A stretch of 6,478 nt of DNA from Eubacteriaceae bacterium. Its GTDB lineage: Bacteria; Bacillota; Clostridia; Eubacteriales; Anaerofustaceae. Shown one piece after another: positions 6,342 through 6,478 of this stretch. Positions within the stretch are counted from its first letter, which is position 1, and each line of letters opens with the position of its first letter. The notes below the pieces were generated by a model, which worked only from the letters and a program-made list of their open reading frames with translations, was not told where the DNA came from and did not search any database. Location: positions 1 to 6,478 of the forward strand of contig JAGACT010000075.1 of assembly GCA_017613995.1 (NCBI GenBank), in the 5' to 3' direction. The position numbers and the translations under genes are program-made.

Positions 6342-6387
6342 AAAACCGGGGATCATACCATAGTGATATGATCCCCGTCGGTTTTTT
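6342..6387 (+). terminator. Strong, probably bidirectional terminator closing the esterase array
   Basis: A perfect 10-base-pair stem pairs GGGGATCATA (6348-6357) with TATGATCCCC (6367-6376) around a 9-base loop. After a 3-base bulge (GTC) it extends as AAAACC (6342-6347) with GGTTTT (6380-6385). Six Ts follow at 6382-6387. Read on the - strand, the same stem is followed by CCGGTTTTAATTATT, so it could also end a convergent transcript from beyond the window. A weaker inverted repeat, ATTATT (6314-6319) with AATAAT (6335-6340), lies just upstream. Confidence 0.85.
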
Positions 6388-6478
6388 CAGCGGACAGGTG
6401 ACATTGTACCGTGTAAAGAAGATCGTTTCTGACCGAAGATACAAATACGCTGTCGAGATCTAACATAAGAGTGTGATA
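6388..6478. other. Non-coding tail; no gene supported
   Basis: No start codon with a ribosome binding site, no convincing promoter and no RNA gene was recognised. On the - strand a frame is open from the window edge to a stop at 6353-6355 (41 codons). It could be the end of a convergent gene sharing the terminator, but it is too short to support. Confidence 0.4.

Noticed and set aside
6368..6463. A 31-codon + strand open frame starting inside the final terminator
   Set aside because: The start lies in the terminator stem with no ribosome binding site; the length is within chance.

Overview
The window reads as chromosomal DNA of an anaerobic, gut- or rumen-type member of the Bacillota (Clostridia, perhaps Lachnospiraceae). 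This is inferred from strong GGAGG-type ribosome binding sites, extended -10 promoters of the form TATGATATA(A/C)T, a chromosomal TraX-family gene, frequent AGA/AGG and ATA codons, and a RecN of the common bacterial type. The genus cannot be fixed from the sequence alone. All six genes lie on the + strand.

Layout: (1) 2-985 is the C-terminal part of recN (DNA repair ATPase), cut by the window start and closed by a terminator at 1010-1044. (2) 1150-2421 is a 423-residue protein with four membrane segments and a C-terminal Sel1/TPR-like region, of unknown function, with its own extended -10 promoter and a terminator at 2437-2469. (3) 2529-3242 is a chromosomal TraX-family integral membrane protein. 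(4) 3333-6308 is a tandem array of three paralogous esterase-like alpha/beta hydrolases of 318, 318 and 317 residues, each with a GYSRG nucleophile elbow. A promoter at 3267-3295 precedes the array, a GC-rich hairpin with a short T run separates copies 1 and 2, copies 2 and 3 are 22 bases apart, and a strong terminator that could work in both directions closes the array at 6342-6387. The last ~90 bases carry no gene that can be supported.

The first three genes look like independent transcription units, each preceded by a terminator or promoter, and they share no obvious pathway. The esterase array is the distinctive part. Copies 1 and 2 are about 87% identical by hand count and share long identical nucleotide tracts. 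Copy 3 is about 70% identical to copy 1, has lost several cysteines and differs in two loop regions, while the likely Ser-Asp-His triad is kept in all three. None has a signal peptide, so they probably act in the cytoplasm, perhaps removing acyl groups from imported small molecules or oligosaccharides. No transporter, glycosidase or regulator in the window identifies the substrate. No mobile element, CRISPR array, tRNA or rRNA was seen.
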